Positions 1 to 13,000 of a stretch of 64,000 bases of DNA are shown here, one piece after another; the first letter of the stretch is position 1, and each line of letters begins with the position of its first letter. A model generated the notes under the pieces. It ran no database searches and was not told the origin of the DNA. It was given only the letters and a program-made list of their open reading frames with translations. The stretch comes from Hanleya hanleyi (taxonomy: Eukaryota > Mollusca > Polyplacophora > Lepidopleurida > Hanleyidae), in contig JAVTVY010047966.1 in assembly GCA_036873755.1 (NCBI GenBank), forward strand, positions 1 to 64,000, read 5' to 3'. A program made the position numbers and the translations under genes.

Positions 1-112
1 CAACACCAATCTCGGCAACACCAATCTCGGCAACATCAATCTCGGCAACACGGCAACACCAATCTCGGCAACATCAATCTCAGCAACATCAATCCCAGCA
101 ACCAGAACAGCA
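1..112. repeat. 15-bp minisatellite at the left edge
   Basis: Tandem copies of a 15-bp unit, approximately AACACCAATCTCGGC, with C/T and G/A variants. One copy is cut short near base 50. The array starts at base 1, so it continues to the left of the window. It lies upstream of the first visible LRP exon, presumably in an intron. Confidence 0.85.
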
Positions 113-391
113 TTTGAAAAACTCTGGAATCACATATTCCTTCATGTAGCTCAGAATTACCATGCCAAATTTCGGTAATGATGATGCATATTTTTCGTGA
201 AATAAAAACTGTTTTACTTCTAAAACTGGAAAAGTCAAGCAATGGAATTTTAGCCATGCACACATTTGGCCCTGTGAACTGCATCGTACTGTATAAGGCT
301 AATACACATCGCTACCGCAGTGAGTATCGAGATAGTCAACTTCCTTTCTCCGCAACCAATGAGTTGATTGGCTGAGAGCTGACTGATATAA

Positions 392-631
392 TCTAATCTC
401 TCTCATTCATATTCATTAAATATCATACCTGGCCATAAGGCTGTCAACAAGGGTTCGATCAGCGTAGCTAAGAAAGGAAACGTGCGAGGGGACGATGTGT
501 TAACTGATAGTGATGTCCCCGGCAATATTTGTGAAGACAAGCGTAAAGTATCTGATCGGTCGGTCTCCACTCATCCAGGCAAAAATTATAATAAGATTGT
601 GAAGGCTAAAATTGTACCTGAGCAACTTTAG
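392..631 (+). other. orphan open frame, possible decayed exon or transposon fragment
   Basis: An 80-codon frame is open from just after a TAA at 389 to a TAG at 629-631. It has no ATG near its start. The translation is hydrophilic and Lys/Asp/Ser-rich with a balanced composition that looks more coding than its surroundings. I recognise no domain, and it does not join in phase to the LRP exon at 883. It could be a mobile-element ORF remnant. Confidence 0.25.
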
Positions 632-648
632 GAACCTTAGCAACCAAT

Positions 649-725
649 CGGCAATCTCCGGGAATATAATGTTCGGTCATCTTCGGCAATGTCTGGGAAT
701 ATAATGCCCGGTCATCTCCGGCAAC
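649..725. repeat. 35-bp direct repeat, two copies plus a stub
   Basis: Two adjacent units of about 35 bp start CGGCAAT and carry GGGAATATAATG followed by CGGTCATCT. A third start (CGGCAAC) follows at 718. The CGGCAA start recalls the CTCGGCAAC step of the array at 1-112, so the two may share an origin. Confidence 0.7.
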
Positions 726-882
726 TATTCACCAAAATAATATCACCTGGAGAAAGAATCAATATAGTACTAAATAAATGTGCAATAAATATTATTCGTC
801 GATTTTGACACCCAGGTGAGCTACAAGCTCTTAAAATAATTGTTTCCTGTGTTTCATTTTTTATTTTTTTCAAATTTTTCAG

Positions 883-1000
883 ATTATACTGGAGTGATTC
901 ATCCAATGATAACATACGTTATTACGACCTGGACACTGGTACCGTGCGCGTTGTAATAACCGTACAGGACAGTCATATATTCGGCCTCAGTATCTTTCAG
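883..1000 (+). CDS. LRP exon: YWTD blade of the upstream propeller
   Basis: Follows a pyrimidine-rich TTTTTTCAG and ends CAG/gtaatac. Its first base completes a codon begun in an exon left of the window. It encodes [16 protein letters not shown], a classical YWTD blade start, and ends in phase 0. Confidence 0.88.
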
Positions 1001-4000
1001 GTAATACATATTGTTGTTTTTGTGTGTCTAAGAATATGTTTTATTCTAACATAAACTTGCTCCAAGTCCCACCATCTTAGAAATATATACGAGTCGCTAA
1101 ACCGGAAGAAGAGCGATACGTGTCACGCATGCTCAGCACGTGGGTTGGTGGAACCCATGTTTTCAACACTTTCTTTCCGTATCTGCACGGCTTATTTTGA
1201 CATACGGAGAGGCATTACAATGCGAGGTCAGGATTTACGAGTCTGTAAGGAACGCGATTCTCTCTTTCCCTTGGCGCGTCTGTTCTATCAGTTAAAAAAC
1301 ATCCCAACTCTTAGATTCAAAGTGAGCTATCATCACCCGTTGAACGACGCAGGCGCGAGACCTTCAATCAAAGATTGCCACGAATCAAGAGACATGCTGA
1401 CAGCATTCTGGTGGAAATGTATGTCTTTTAGCACTGATTACAATAAAGTGCATTGATTATACTCAAAACAATACGAATTCTTACAGACAGTCATCAGGCA
1501 GTCATCTTGTCCACCAAAACCTGTCATGTGACCCACATGGATGACTTGACCTTGGACTTCGAGGTACATTCTAGTCTCGCGAGACTCCCTAATACGAGAA
1601 GAGGCTCTAGGGGAAATAGTGGCCATCCCCCCCAAAATAATTAACAGTCGCTGTTAATTTTGTTAAAATCCCACTGATAAGACCACGCTTTATCGTCACG
1701 AGTATAGGAAATCAAGATACATACATTGATAACGTAATTACACCGTTTAAGTGTTTGAGATTTTGAATTAAATGTTGACTGTTAATAAAGACGGAAAGAA
1801 GTTCCTTGGAGCGATAATGTAGGAGGGAGCCTCGCTATCAAAATAGTGACGTGGCTCCTACTTTCGTGAGAGTCGTGATCTCGCTATCACGAAGGGATAA
1901 ATCTCTGTTGGGAATGTTCGAGTCAATGAAATTGGTCACATGGGAGCCCAGAACGAAATGTCATGAAAGTGCTCGATTAAACGCAACATTAAAAGGGGGG
2001 TGGAAAACAATGCCGGCGTAACGACGAGTAGTCATATGACCCCAAATGTGATTCCTGTGGCTATTTGTATCCCAGTCACGCTTTCACTGTGACTATTTGT
2101 ATCCCAGTCACGCTTTCACTGTGACTATTTGTATCCCAGTCACGCTTTCACTGTGACTATTAGTATCCCAGTCACGCTTTCACTGTAGGTGATCCCGGTG
2201 ACTATTAGTATCCCAGTCACGCTTTCACTGTAGGTGATCCCGGTGACTATTAGTATCCCAGTCACGCTTTCACTGTAGGTGATCCCGGTGACTATTAGTA
2301 TCCCAGTCACGCTTTCACTGTAGGTGATCCCGGTGACTATTAGTATCCTTAGCCACGCTTTCACTGTAGGTGATCCCGGTGACTATTAGTATCCCAGTCA
2401 CGCTTTCACTGTAGGTGATCCCGGTGACTATTAGTATCCCAGCTTCGCCGCTTTCACCGTAGGTGATCCCGGTGACTATTAGTATCCCAGTCACGCCACT
2501 GTAGGTGATCCCGGTGACTATTAGTATCCCAGTCACGCTTTTCACTGTAGGTGATCCCGGTGACTATTGGAGTATCCCAGTCACGCGTAGGTGATCCCGG
2601 TGACTAGTATCCCACTCGTAGGTGATCCGGTGGACTATTAGTATCCCAGTCACGCCACTGTAGGTGATCCCGGTGACTATTAGTATCCCAGTCACGCTTT
2701 CACTGTAGGTGATCCCGGTGACTATTAGTATCCCAGTCACGCTTTCACTGTAGGTGATCCCGGTGACTATTAGTATCCCAGTCACGCTTTCACTGTAGCT
2801 GTTCATGAGAATATCTTGAATGAGATGACCACATGGCCTCTAGCACCGGCTTGAGCGGTATCAGGGTAGATACTTCATGTAGAAAGCTATTGTCTGAGTC
2901 TTTGTATCGCTGAAAAGGCACAAGTCCGGACACATTGCTGTCCCCAGACCTGGCTATTGTATGCATTGTCTCATGATACTTACATGAACCAGTGTTTTTC
3001 AGAGCGATGACGTAATAGCCATCTGTGGGGAAAATAATGAACTATATGTGAACGCCAGATAGCAAGAAAACGGCCGAAACGCGGATGTATTTATGGAATG
3101 CATGCTCGTATTCAGAACATATACCTGTGAGGCCCGACACCGACCAAGCGCTTCATTCTCCATCATGTATATATACAAGTCACAAAACTACAATCACAAT
3201 GATTGTACAGAGGGCAAGCCTCGGGGACGAAACGTCCACCCGGCAGAATATCACCATCTACAGGGAACAATTTCTAAAAACATCACAATAACCAAAAGTG
3301 ATCCCTGTGATGATTTATATCCCAGTCACGCTTTTATTGTAGCTGATCATGTGGAAATCTTGAAGAGTTATATGTCTTATATGTGTTTTTAGTATAATTG
3401 CTAAAAGACGGACTTTAAGACCAGAAAGCTGTCGGCATTCTAAATGTTTTCTGATTTGTGTTAATGTTTGATTGGAGCTCTCACGCCGGTGGCGTACGAC
3501 AGACAGATGGCCGAGACCTCGTTTTTGGAGCTACCTAACTCTATATACTAGTATTTTGTTCAACACCTTGGTTCATGAGGCCTTTATCCTGTTAGGTATA
3601 ACTGCCTCTAAGATAGAGGTGAAAAATTTAGTGTTTGCTGGAATAAGTCAAGAATATAAGTTCTTGCATCCTACCTGGGCGTCCTACTTGAGCATCCTAC
3701 ATGTACTTGGGAGTCCTATCTGGGCCTGGGCGCCCTACCTGAGTGCCCTAGCTGAGTGCCCTACCTGAACATTCTACCTGGGCGCCCTACCTGAGCATCC
3801 TACCTCGGCGCCCTACCTGAGTGCCCTGCCTGCGTGCCCTACCTGAGCATCCTATCTGGTCGCCCTACCTGAGTGTCCTACCTGAGCATCCTACCTGGGC
3901 GTCCTACCTGGACGACCAAAAACAAAGTTCTGCCTAGGCGACAGTTATATTATATCTACATCGGCTGGCATTAAAAACAATAAATTGTCGTATATCTAAT

Positions 4001-7000
4001 TTGCATTATGATACACGACATGATTTGTTTCCTATTAAAATATTAAAAGTTAGACCATGAATGGTTTCCTTCTCGGGAAAATTACTGTTACGAAATATAA
4101 AATATATGTTATTTTACAAACATGATCTTTTTATCTCCATTTTGCTTAATTTCTTTCAAGACAGACAGACAGCCAGCAGGGAAGCGTTTTGACCATTTTG
4201 TTAGGTTGCGTGTATAGGAGTGTGGAAATAACATGTCGATATTTCATTAAACCATATCAATCCAGTTGTATTTCTTTATATATACTGCAGTCGTGAGATT
4301 AAACTCTTGTACTTTTTATTGTAGGATTATATTTTATGGACTGATCGTGGTGATAAAAATGGAGTTCACGTTGCTTTCCTTGAAAACGGGAAAAAGGTGC
4401 GCGGAATAATACATCCTTATGTGGGCATATCGACGGATATTATAGCCTTCACAGAACTCTCACAGCCTAACAACTTACCTGGTAAGACCTAGTCGGACTA
4501 CTTTTGAGCCCTCGTCCGATACTGATCGAAGGGGGGGGGGGGAGGAGGGTATTGTCTTCTTACACCTGTCTGTCCATCGGTCTGTCCGTCTGTCATTAAT
4601 GTTTACGCGATAGGTCTTGAAGGCTGATAGCCAGACCTTATGAAGGCGAAAATTAACCGACTTTGGTTTATTATTTTCAATGTCATTTTATACGTAGATA
4701 ACTTCAATCACGAAGGATTAGAGGTACACCTGTATGAATTCTTACTATAAATGTACCTATTGAAGATGACTGGACTTGACCCATTTCGCAAAGTGAAAAA
4801 TATACGTTAATGTTTTAAGCGCAATATCTCTCGAAGCACCAGAGCTTGAAGCCATACCTTACTTTGACATTATAGTTTCATTCGTGTGTGAGATTAGGAG
4901 ATAGATTAGTTGTTTAATGCGGCGAAACAGCTGAGAAAAACCACGATGGAATAAGACGATTAAAGTTTCATCTCGAACACTAGTGAAGGCCAGATGGTTC
5001 AAACGTTTACACACATGCTCTATTCCATCGTTGCCTATCTCAGCTGTTTCACCTTATTAAACAATTTTTTCGTTACATATAATGGGTCGTGTGCGTCTAA
5101 ATCTGCCAAATCCCGTGGCGGCCAATCATTAATTTGCCTTTGTGGCACGTGACTAAAATTTAAATTTCTTATTTTGCACGCCTGCTTCTTACGCTATATT
5201 TATGTAGTATTTTGAATTTCGGTGGTACAAGAAGGGAATTTTCATTGATCTTCAGAGTTTGTTACGTGATATCAATCTCACGTTCGGCTATTTCCGTATT
5301 GGCGGAATTAGCCTCTCACAAAGAACGCACAACTCCCCACCCGTTGGAAGCGTATGGCGATCAAGTAGTGAGCCGGCTACGAAATAGTGCCTTTGGTAAT
5401 CGAGCTATCCGATCGCATTTTATTGTGAAATGAAGTTAATTTTAACCAAACGAACATAATTCATCCAAATTATACAAAACTATTTCTATGTTTAGTTGAA
5501 TAATAGCATCTATCCCCAGAACTCAGCAACTGGGCTAATTCCCGCCAATACGGAAATAGACGAATGCGAGATTGGTTCCGCCGAAAATTAATTGTGCGCA
5601 TGATAAGATAAGATTCTTTATTCTACTGAGCATCCCATTTGAGACAGACTACAAAACACATAAAAAGTAGAACAAATAAGAAAGTAAACAAACAGGTGCG
5701 ACGTTTCCGTTTTCGCTCCCAGAAATCCACTAGGCCAGAGGTCAGTTTTCGCAGCTAAAGTGAGTACTTGGGCTAGATTGACGTGATATAACAGTTGCCC
5801 ACGCAATTCAGGCTTACGACGAGGGCCTCAGAATATTTCTTGGCAGAACATAATAATTCAAACTTCTTGTTGATATATTGCGCAAACATGAACCCATTTC
5901 AATCACCAAATGCATATAGTTAGGAGAAACCTGATGGATTATGGGTTTTTGGATTTTAAGTTGCACAATGGAAGCAAGTAACAAAGAATAGAGTGATATC
6001 ACCCAGTGGGGGCCATAAAATTAGAATATACTATACACCATACACCATATGGAGAATCAAGATTCCCCCTATTGGACGAGAGAAAATGGGAACGTTATGA
6101 ACTTCCGTGATGTCACTCAGGTGTCGTCAATGGAATTAGGTCATACACTCAAAATAATAACCCGTTAAAATTTAACGTATTGCTATCCGTTAGGCAGTTT
6201 TAACGGATTAATCCGTTATATAAACGGAAATAGTACGTTAAAGTAAGGGAATCTTCCGTTGTTGTATTGCACTGACGGACTCATCCGTTACACCAACGGA
6301 ATATCCCAGTCAGCAAGTAATCATTGGTCCTACCTGGGCAAACGTGGGCATGTCGCGGGCTGTGGGGGCATGGGCAACTCTACACTGGCCCCAAGCGGGT
6401 TAAGTACTGGGAAGCCCACATTCTGAATTGGGTTGTGTAGGCATCTCCACATTAACCTAACCACACCGGGCCGTCGTGGGCATCACCGCACCAAGAGTTA
6501 TCTAACTTGAATGAACCTACTCATTTGTTTTACTTTTATGAGCAGGAAATTGTAATTTTAAAATTTATCTGCATGTATAATTACGTTTGCGATTAATCAG
6601 CAATATCGGAATTATATTCCAAACATGTCCGACTCTGTCCGATCGATAGAATTTTTATTTTTTTTAATTTCTTCCTCGACAAAGAGAAAGCACTGAATTA
6701 AAAACCACATGAGAGTTAATCAGCGCAGTCAATATCAATGCGGTTTGAGTTAAACTCATTAAACATTGGATATTACGAACGATTCCGATGATCTATATAC
6801 TGAGAGGATTTTTCTCTTAACTCGGACGTTAGAGTTACGTGTAAAAGTCCACTGAATATAAACCCAGATTGCATGGGATAAAATTTAATAAATTTCCGTT
6901 GAATCCGTTAAAAAATAAGAATCCGTTACAATAACGGAATATTCCCTCGATTCCCTGGGGACGGACTTTTCCGTTAAATTTAACGGATAATAAAATCCGT

Positions 7001-10000
7001 TGAATCCGTTAAAAAATAGGAATCCGTTACAATAACGGAATATTCCCTTGATTCCCTGGGGACGGATTTTTTCCGTTCGAGTAAACGGAATTTTATTTTG
7101 AGTGTAGCTGAGCCTTCTTGAGAAATATTCGTCCAGGACTTTCAAGCATGTCAATCATTCCATACACAGAGATTTCTTGCGTTCACAATTCTTGAATGCT
7201 CGAAAACGGAATACGATAACGTAATCAACAACATAACAAGGGAATTCTTTTTATTAACGCTACACTGTGAGCAAAAAATTGCAACACTTATAGAACGCGT
7301 AAAAGCGTTCATCTAACAATAAATTTAGCGGTTGGTGGAATAAGTTAAAATAATGCTGTGGAATTCAACTGGTCCATTTTGAACAATAATGAAAAGAAAA
7401 AGTTGCCAAAAATTCCACAACGCTAAATATCTCAACAATCGAAATATGGGGTTTGGCGGCACTGAACACTAACGTTCATATCGACATCCAAATCAGAACA
7501 CCAAATCGTGTTAAAACACTCGTGTTCATACCCGAACACTAGAGAACATATATGAACACATGTGTTCACCATGTTTGAACACCAATGTTCACAAATGAAC
7601 ACATATAATTATTCTGTATCACTTTTGGAACACTAGCGTCCGCATGAACATGTGAAAGTGTTCAATCATGCGTGAAAGTGTTAAAAGTACACACTTTATC
7701 ATGAACACTACACTGGGCGATTTTGTGGACAACCTATTTCGTTGTTTTGATTGAGGACGACCTAGTTGATGAGCTTGATAAGACTTCAGTGACATATTGT
7801 GAATAAATGACTTTTCATACTAGTTTTCGTAGTTGAACACTTTTACATGTTCAAAAGGTGTTACAAACTAGTGTGAATTTCAGTGTTCAGGATATGCACA
7901 CTTTGTTCGACAGTGTAAAATTCAGCGAATTTCCAGGATCGACAAACAAAAATCTGGAATTACAAATACTTTCAAGGCCTGAAATTTGGTGAAATGGCTG
8001 TCCAGGTTTTCAAGCACCCATGGAAACTCTGCGAAGGGTAGCATGATGGATAGAGACAATAATGTTGCACGAATATACACGTTTTGATAACTCCAGATAG
8101 TAAGACAACTGGCTTATCCTCTCTCGTTATATTTACAGTAAACTCGTGTTTAAAATGCCATTGATATACTCAGTGTGATTACGTCTCGTGGGTAAATATA
8201 ACATGGCTTCGGCTTGAATATGTCATCAATAATTTTAGTTCAATTTTGTCATTGGTTATTTATGATATTATTCATGATACCGCTTGATTATTCCATACAA
8301 CGTTATATTCGACATTAATTATCCAGCCGTCGTACACGAAGAATTTACCTGACTCGCTAAAAGTATAAACATTGTTATAATAGAAATAAATACGCGCAAA
8401 GGTTTTTTTTTCGAAATCTTAGTTAAAGTGTAGAGAGAACTACCTATCCAAAATGGAGGTTGTTTTTGCGCAATCGGGTCAAGAAAATATCCACCATTGT
8501 CGACCATGCCCACATTTATCTGCATCGAATGGTATTTAAAGTGATCGTAAACCCTCAAGTGATCGTAAACCCTCAAGTGATCGTAAACCCTCAAGTAAAG
8601 TTTCCATCAAATGAAAGACCATTGCGAACAGTGTCGGAAAATATTTATTGTAATTTTTTACGATTTTATTACACAGAGTAAACTGCAAATAACTCCAATG
8701 TGCATGTTTCACCAAAATCGGGGAAATTAAATGCAAGATTCAAATTGACTTGACACTATGAGTTACTATCTCCCCAGATTTTGGTGAAACATGCACATTG
8801 GAACAGTGAGTCTGTGTTGAAACTCAAAGTATACACACCTTAAGCTTGAATCAAGCATTGGAAAGAGCATACAAAGTTTGAAATATATGTATAAAGGCAG
8901 TGTGACGTCACTGGACCTAGATATGATTGCAACAGACCACCATAGAATACCATGCTTTATTTGCAGTTTACTCTGTGTGATAAAATCGTAAAAAAATACA
9001 ATAAATATTTTCCCACACTGTTTGCAATGGTCTTTCATTTGATGGAAACTTTACTGTACTTGAGGGTTTACGATCACTTTACTGTACTTGAGGGTTTACG
9101 ATCACTTTACTGTACTTGAGGGTTTACGATCACTTTACTGTACTTGAGGGTTTACGATCACTTTACTGTACTTGAGGGTTTACGATCACTTTAAATACCA
9201 TTCGATGCAGATAAATGTGGGTATTGTCGTCTATCTAATTTGCAAATAATAGGAGGCATGTTTGTTCTCCATTAAAATTAGACTATCCACACTGTCACTG
9301 GAAAACCACTTTTACGATATGTAACAATATTTGGGCTAAGTTGCCTGAACAGTTTGATCAGGAATAAGTCAAATGTTCTGAAGCAAAAGCGACCCTTTTG
9401 GGTAGTTCTTTCTAACCGTGTTACATAGATATAGTTTCGTCTTTATCTTTTTTTTTATCTGATAGATCAAGCAAGCTATTGTAATACTTCCGAAGAAGGG
9501 ACAGTGTGCCGTGAATGTGGTTATATGAACGGTGGATGTGAACAACTCTGTCTTGCCAGCAACGGAACGCAATCTTTCTGCGCATGCGGTCTTGGGTTCA
9601 AGCTTGACGACAGTGGTACCAGCTGCACTTCACGTAAGTTTTAAGTTACATCGTATGTCCTGTTTAATGGAAAAAAAACAAATGAAAAATTAAAATTTCT
9701 GGTGTTGAGATAAAATATTCAGTCTGGTTGCTGAGATATTTCAAAGAATTTTGGGTCTGGTACAAATTTAGTACTTGTATGCAAATAAGTTTTGATGATG
9801 CCACGCAGTGAACCAGAGATATTTTCTTTGCTGAAATATTTAAAATTCTGCTTTCTCTGCAACCCATTAACATTGCGTTTGCAGGTTATTGAATATCACT
9901 TTTGTTAATTGGTCACCAATCGAAATACGGTTAACATAGCAACCGGTAACTAAGCGTATTATTCCAGGAACTTAAATAGCATGGCACGGTTAGTTCTATA

Positions 10001-13000
10001 AATATCGAATAAGGCTTTACCAAATGCCACATTATGCGAATTCCAGTGAATTTTCCCGATTTATTTTTTTCCCCCCGATTTATACATGATGTATTCAATG
10101 AGCTTTATGTACTGCTTCCCGGAGATATATTTTATACGATGATAAATTTTCATTGCCGGTGATGGCGTATTTATTTACATAATCAATAGCTCTATAACCA
10201 AACCTACCGGAAGTGACGTCATAGAATCCTGAGTAATCTATCTCGAAACTAGAAGGTAGGTGCATGTGGACTGAAGAGAATGCATCGTAATGGGCTAAAG
10301 AGAATGCATCTTAACCAAAGAATCTGGGAAATAATATAATCAAATCGACAAAGAATAATGCAATTATGGTCAATCTGGGATTCCATATTAAAGCAATAAC
10401 AATGGACTTTCAAACATGAGAGATATCCTTTGCTGCCTTGGATTTTTTATAAACATCCGTTTTTATGGCTGTCAAATACGTTTCCAAACATGTTATTTAT
10501 AAATAATTCAGATGTTGTGGAGGACACTTACCTGGTTGTAACTGACGCCTATCAAAAGCAATTGTATCAAGTCAGCGCCGTCACTGGAGAGTTCAATGCG
10601 ATCCACGTGTCCACACATTACCGTCCAATCGCCATCGACATTGACCCCGTGGAGAAGAAAGTTTATTGGTCAGATATCACGTCCAATGTCATCAAAAGGG
10701 TCAACTTGGATGGGACATACGAGGAGGTCGTAACAGTTCTCTCACCAGGTGATATTCCTATTTGTGCTCATCCTCCTACTCGCAGGGATTTACCCTCCAG
10801 CTGTCAGTGTAATAACCTCTGCTTGATCAAGATATTATGATCCGCCTCTCATCCATAAATTCTTGAGAATATACCTTGCAGTCACGAGGTTTATTTCAAT
10901 CACTATTGCCAGTTATAAAACGGAGCGCATCTAGGGAGTCGTATGATTGCCATATCAATAATCGATAAAGAATTAATACGGCTGGGTGCCAGGTTCTGTT
11001 GCTGACAGTAGGAGGATGGAACAGACGATGATGGTAGGAGAATTTAGAAGTATGGGGCTCTCAATCGAGGAATGTGGGCGATGAAAGAAATAAAAAAAAT
11101 GTGTTACATTTTATTTACAGGCCTAATGAAGAACAAATTTAATATGAACTATTTTGTATTTGTTTATACATAGGGAGGAAACGATTTTTCAAGGAGACCT
11201 CATGCCTTATTATTGAATTCTCATTTTGGATTATCACCTTTCGCATAAGGTATTCTTTTAGACTTCAAAGTTGGTCGAGATGAACAAACACTGAAAAACA
11301 TAATAATATGTGTATAGATAATATAGCTTAGCTTTGGCAATGTGAATTGGTAGGTGTAAGATAAAAAATGCCATAGTGTCTATGAGGTGTACAAATTATC
11401 AAGAAGACTGTTTGAAACTTAACGAGGACCAAAATGATTTTTCTCAGATTCCATTCCGGATGGTATAGCGGTGGATTACACTAACCGGCTGGTGTTCTAC
11501 ACGGACACGGGGCGAGATGAGATTGGCGTTGTATCCATGACAAACACCAGCAAAATCAAGGTTATAATATCACAAACCACGGAGGAACCAAGGGACATTG
11601 TGGTAGATCCGTATGGGGGGTAAGGATTATTTCTCACATTTTATCCCACACCCGTTCTACATGTACTTCACACATTTCAACTTCGCGAGAGTATTTAAGA
11701 AAAAATGGGCACCGTGCTGCAGATATTTATGTTATATCGTAACCAAAATTATATAAAGTGCCACGAACGATTCTCCGATTCATTGTATGGAGTTTTTGTA
11801 TCTCAGCCATGTAACTTCAAAAGTTCTGTGGTACTCCAGTTTATATAGATCTGGCATCGCACCTCATCTATAAATTCTGCGACTAACGTTCCAGTAGATT
11901 TTTGGATCACTTTGCGACACAATAAGCTGGATAAACAATTTTCATTAATGATTATTCGTTCATGGAGTTTTTGTATCTCAGCCATGTAACTTCAAAAGTT
12001 CTGTGGTACTCCAGTTTATATAGATCTGGCATCGCACCTCATCTATAAATTCTGCGACTAATGTTTCAGTAGATCTTTGGATCACTTTGCGACACAATAA
12101 GCTGGATAAACAATTTTCATTAATGATTATTCATTCATGGAGTTTTTGTATCTCAGCCATGTAACTTCAAAAGTTCTGTGGTACTCCAGTTTATATAGAT
12201 CTGGCATCGCACCTCATCTATAAATTCTGCGACTAACGTTTCAGTAGATTTTTGAATCACTTTGCGACACAATAAGCTGGATAAACAATTTTCATTATTG
12301 ATTATTCGTTTATTTGGCCCCATAAGCATGAATGAAATTTGTTCCCATATATTTTCAATGAAAAGACACAGGTCTGCCAATCCAGGTAGATGTACAGAAA
12401 TCAATGAATTTCGGAGATAGGAAACCGTTTGCGTACACTTCGTCATCCATAAGATGGCTTGCGGATCGTGTGTCCCCATTCTTGTGGAGCGATATATATT
12501 TTATCGTATACTGTTCGGTCTTCATCCGGCGGAGAAATCTTATAAATTACAGACTCTCCTACCACTTCTGAAACATGTATTGTCTGGGTTTACAAAAGAT
12601 TCAGATTTGAATAACTTCCGTATCATCCAATAGGTGTTGTAGATCTGTAATTTTGAATATGTGGGACCTCACATGACTGGAAAACGGCGGGTTACGTCGG
12701 TAGAATTATGCTGATTGGCTGACGACATCAAGTGGTGTTGATTTCTGGAGATTCTTCTCATAGTTGCCTAAAGTAGACTGAAAATGGATATATGCACGCT
12801 CTCGGGGTCTGTCTTACCGCGTATGGATGGCTCAGATGGTTACAGGTTGACCAGGAAACTGCACTGGCGCGCGCGGCCTTCCAACTTGCCCACAGCGCAT
12901 GCGCCGGTGTCAAAGTACACATATCCCTGTCTCATTATATAAGGGACGTGATTTGAAAGGTAAAGTGGAATTCCTAGTAGCATATAATCAAGACCGAAGT

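Noticed and set aside
2140..2806. Minus-strand frames with a [16 protein letters not shown] repeat as a protein
   Set aside because: They are the 45-bp minisatellite read in frame; the frames break wherever a unit has an indel.
10749..10840. Extension of the propeller exon to the TGA at 10840
   Set aside because: The residues after VLSPG do not resemble the family, and the donor at 10749 joins in phase with the blade 3 exon.
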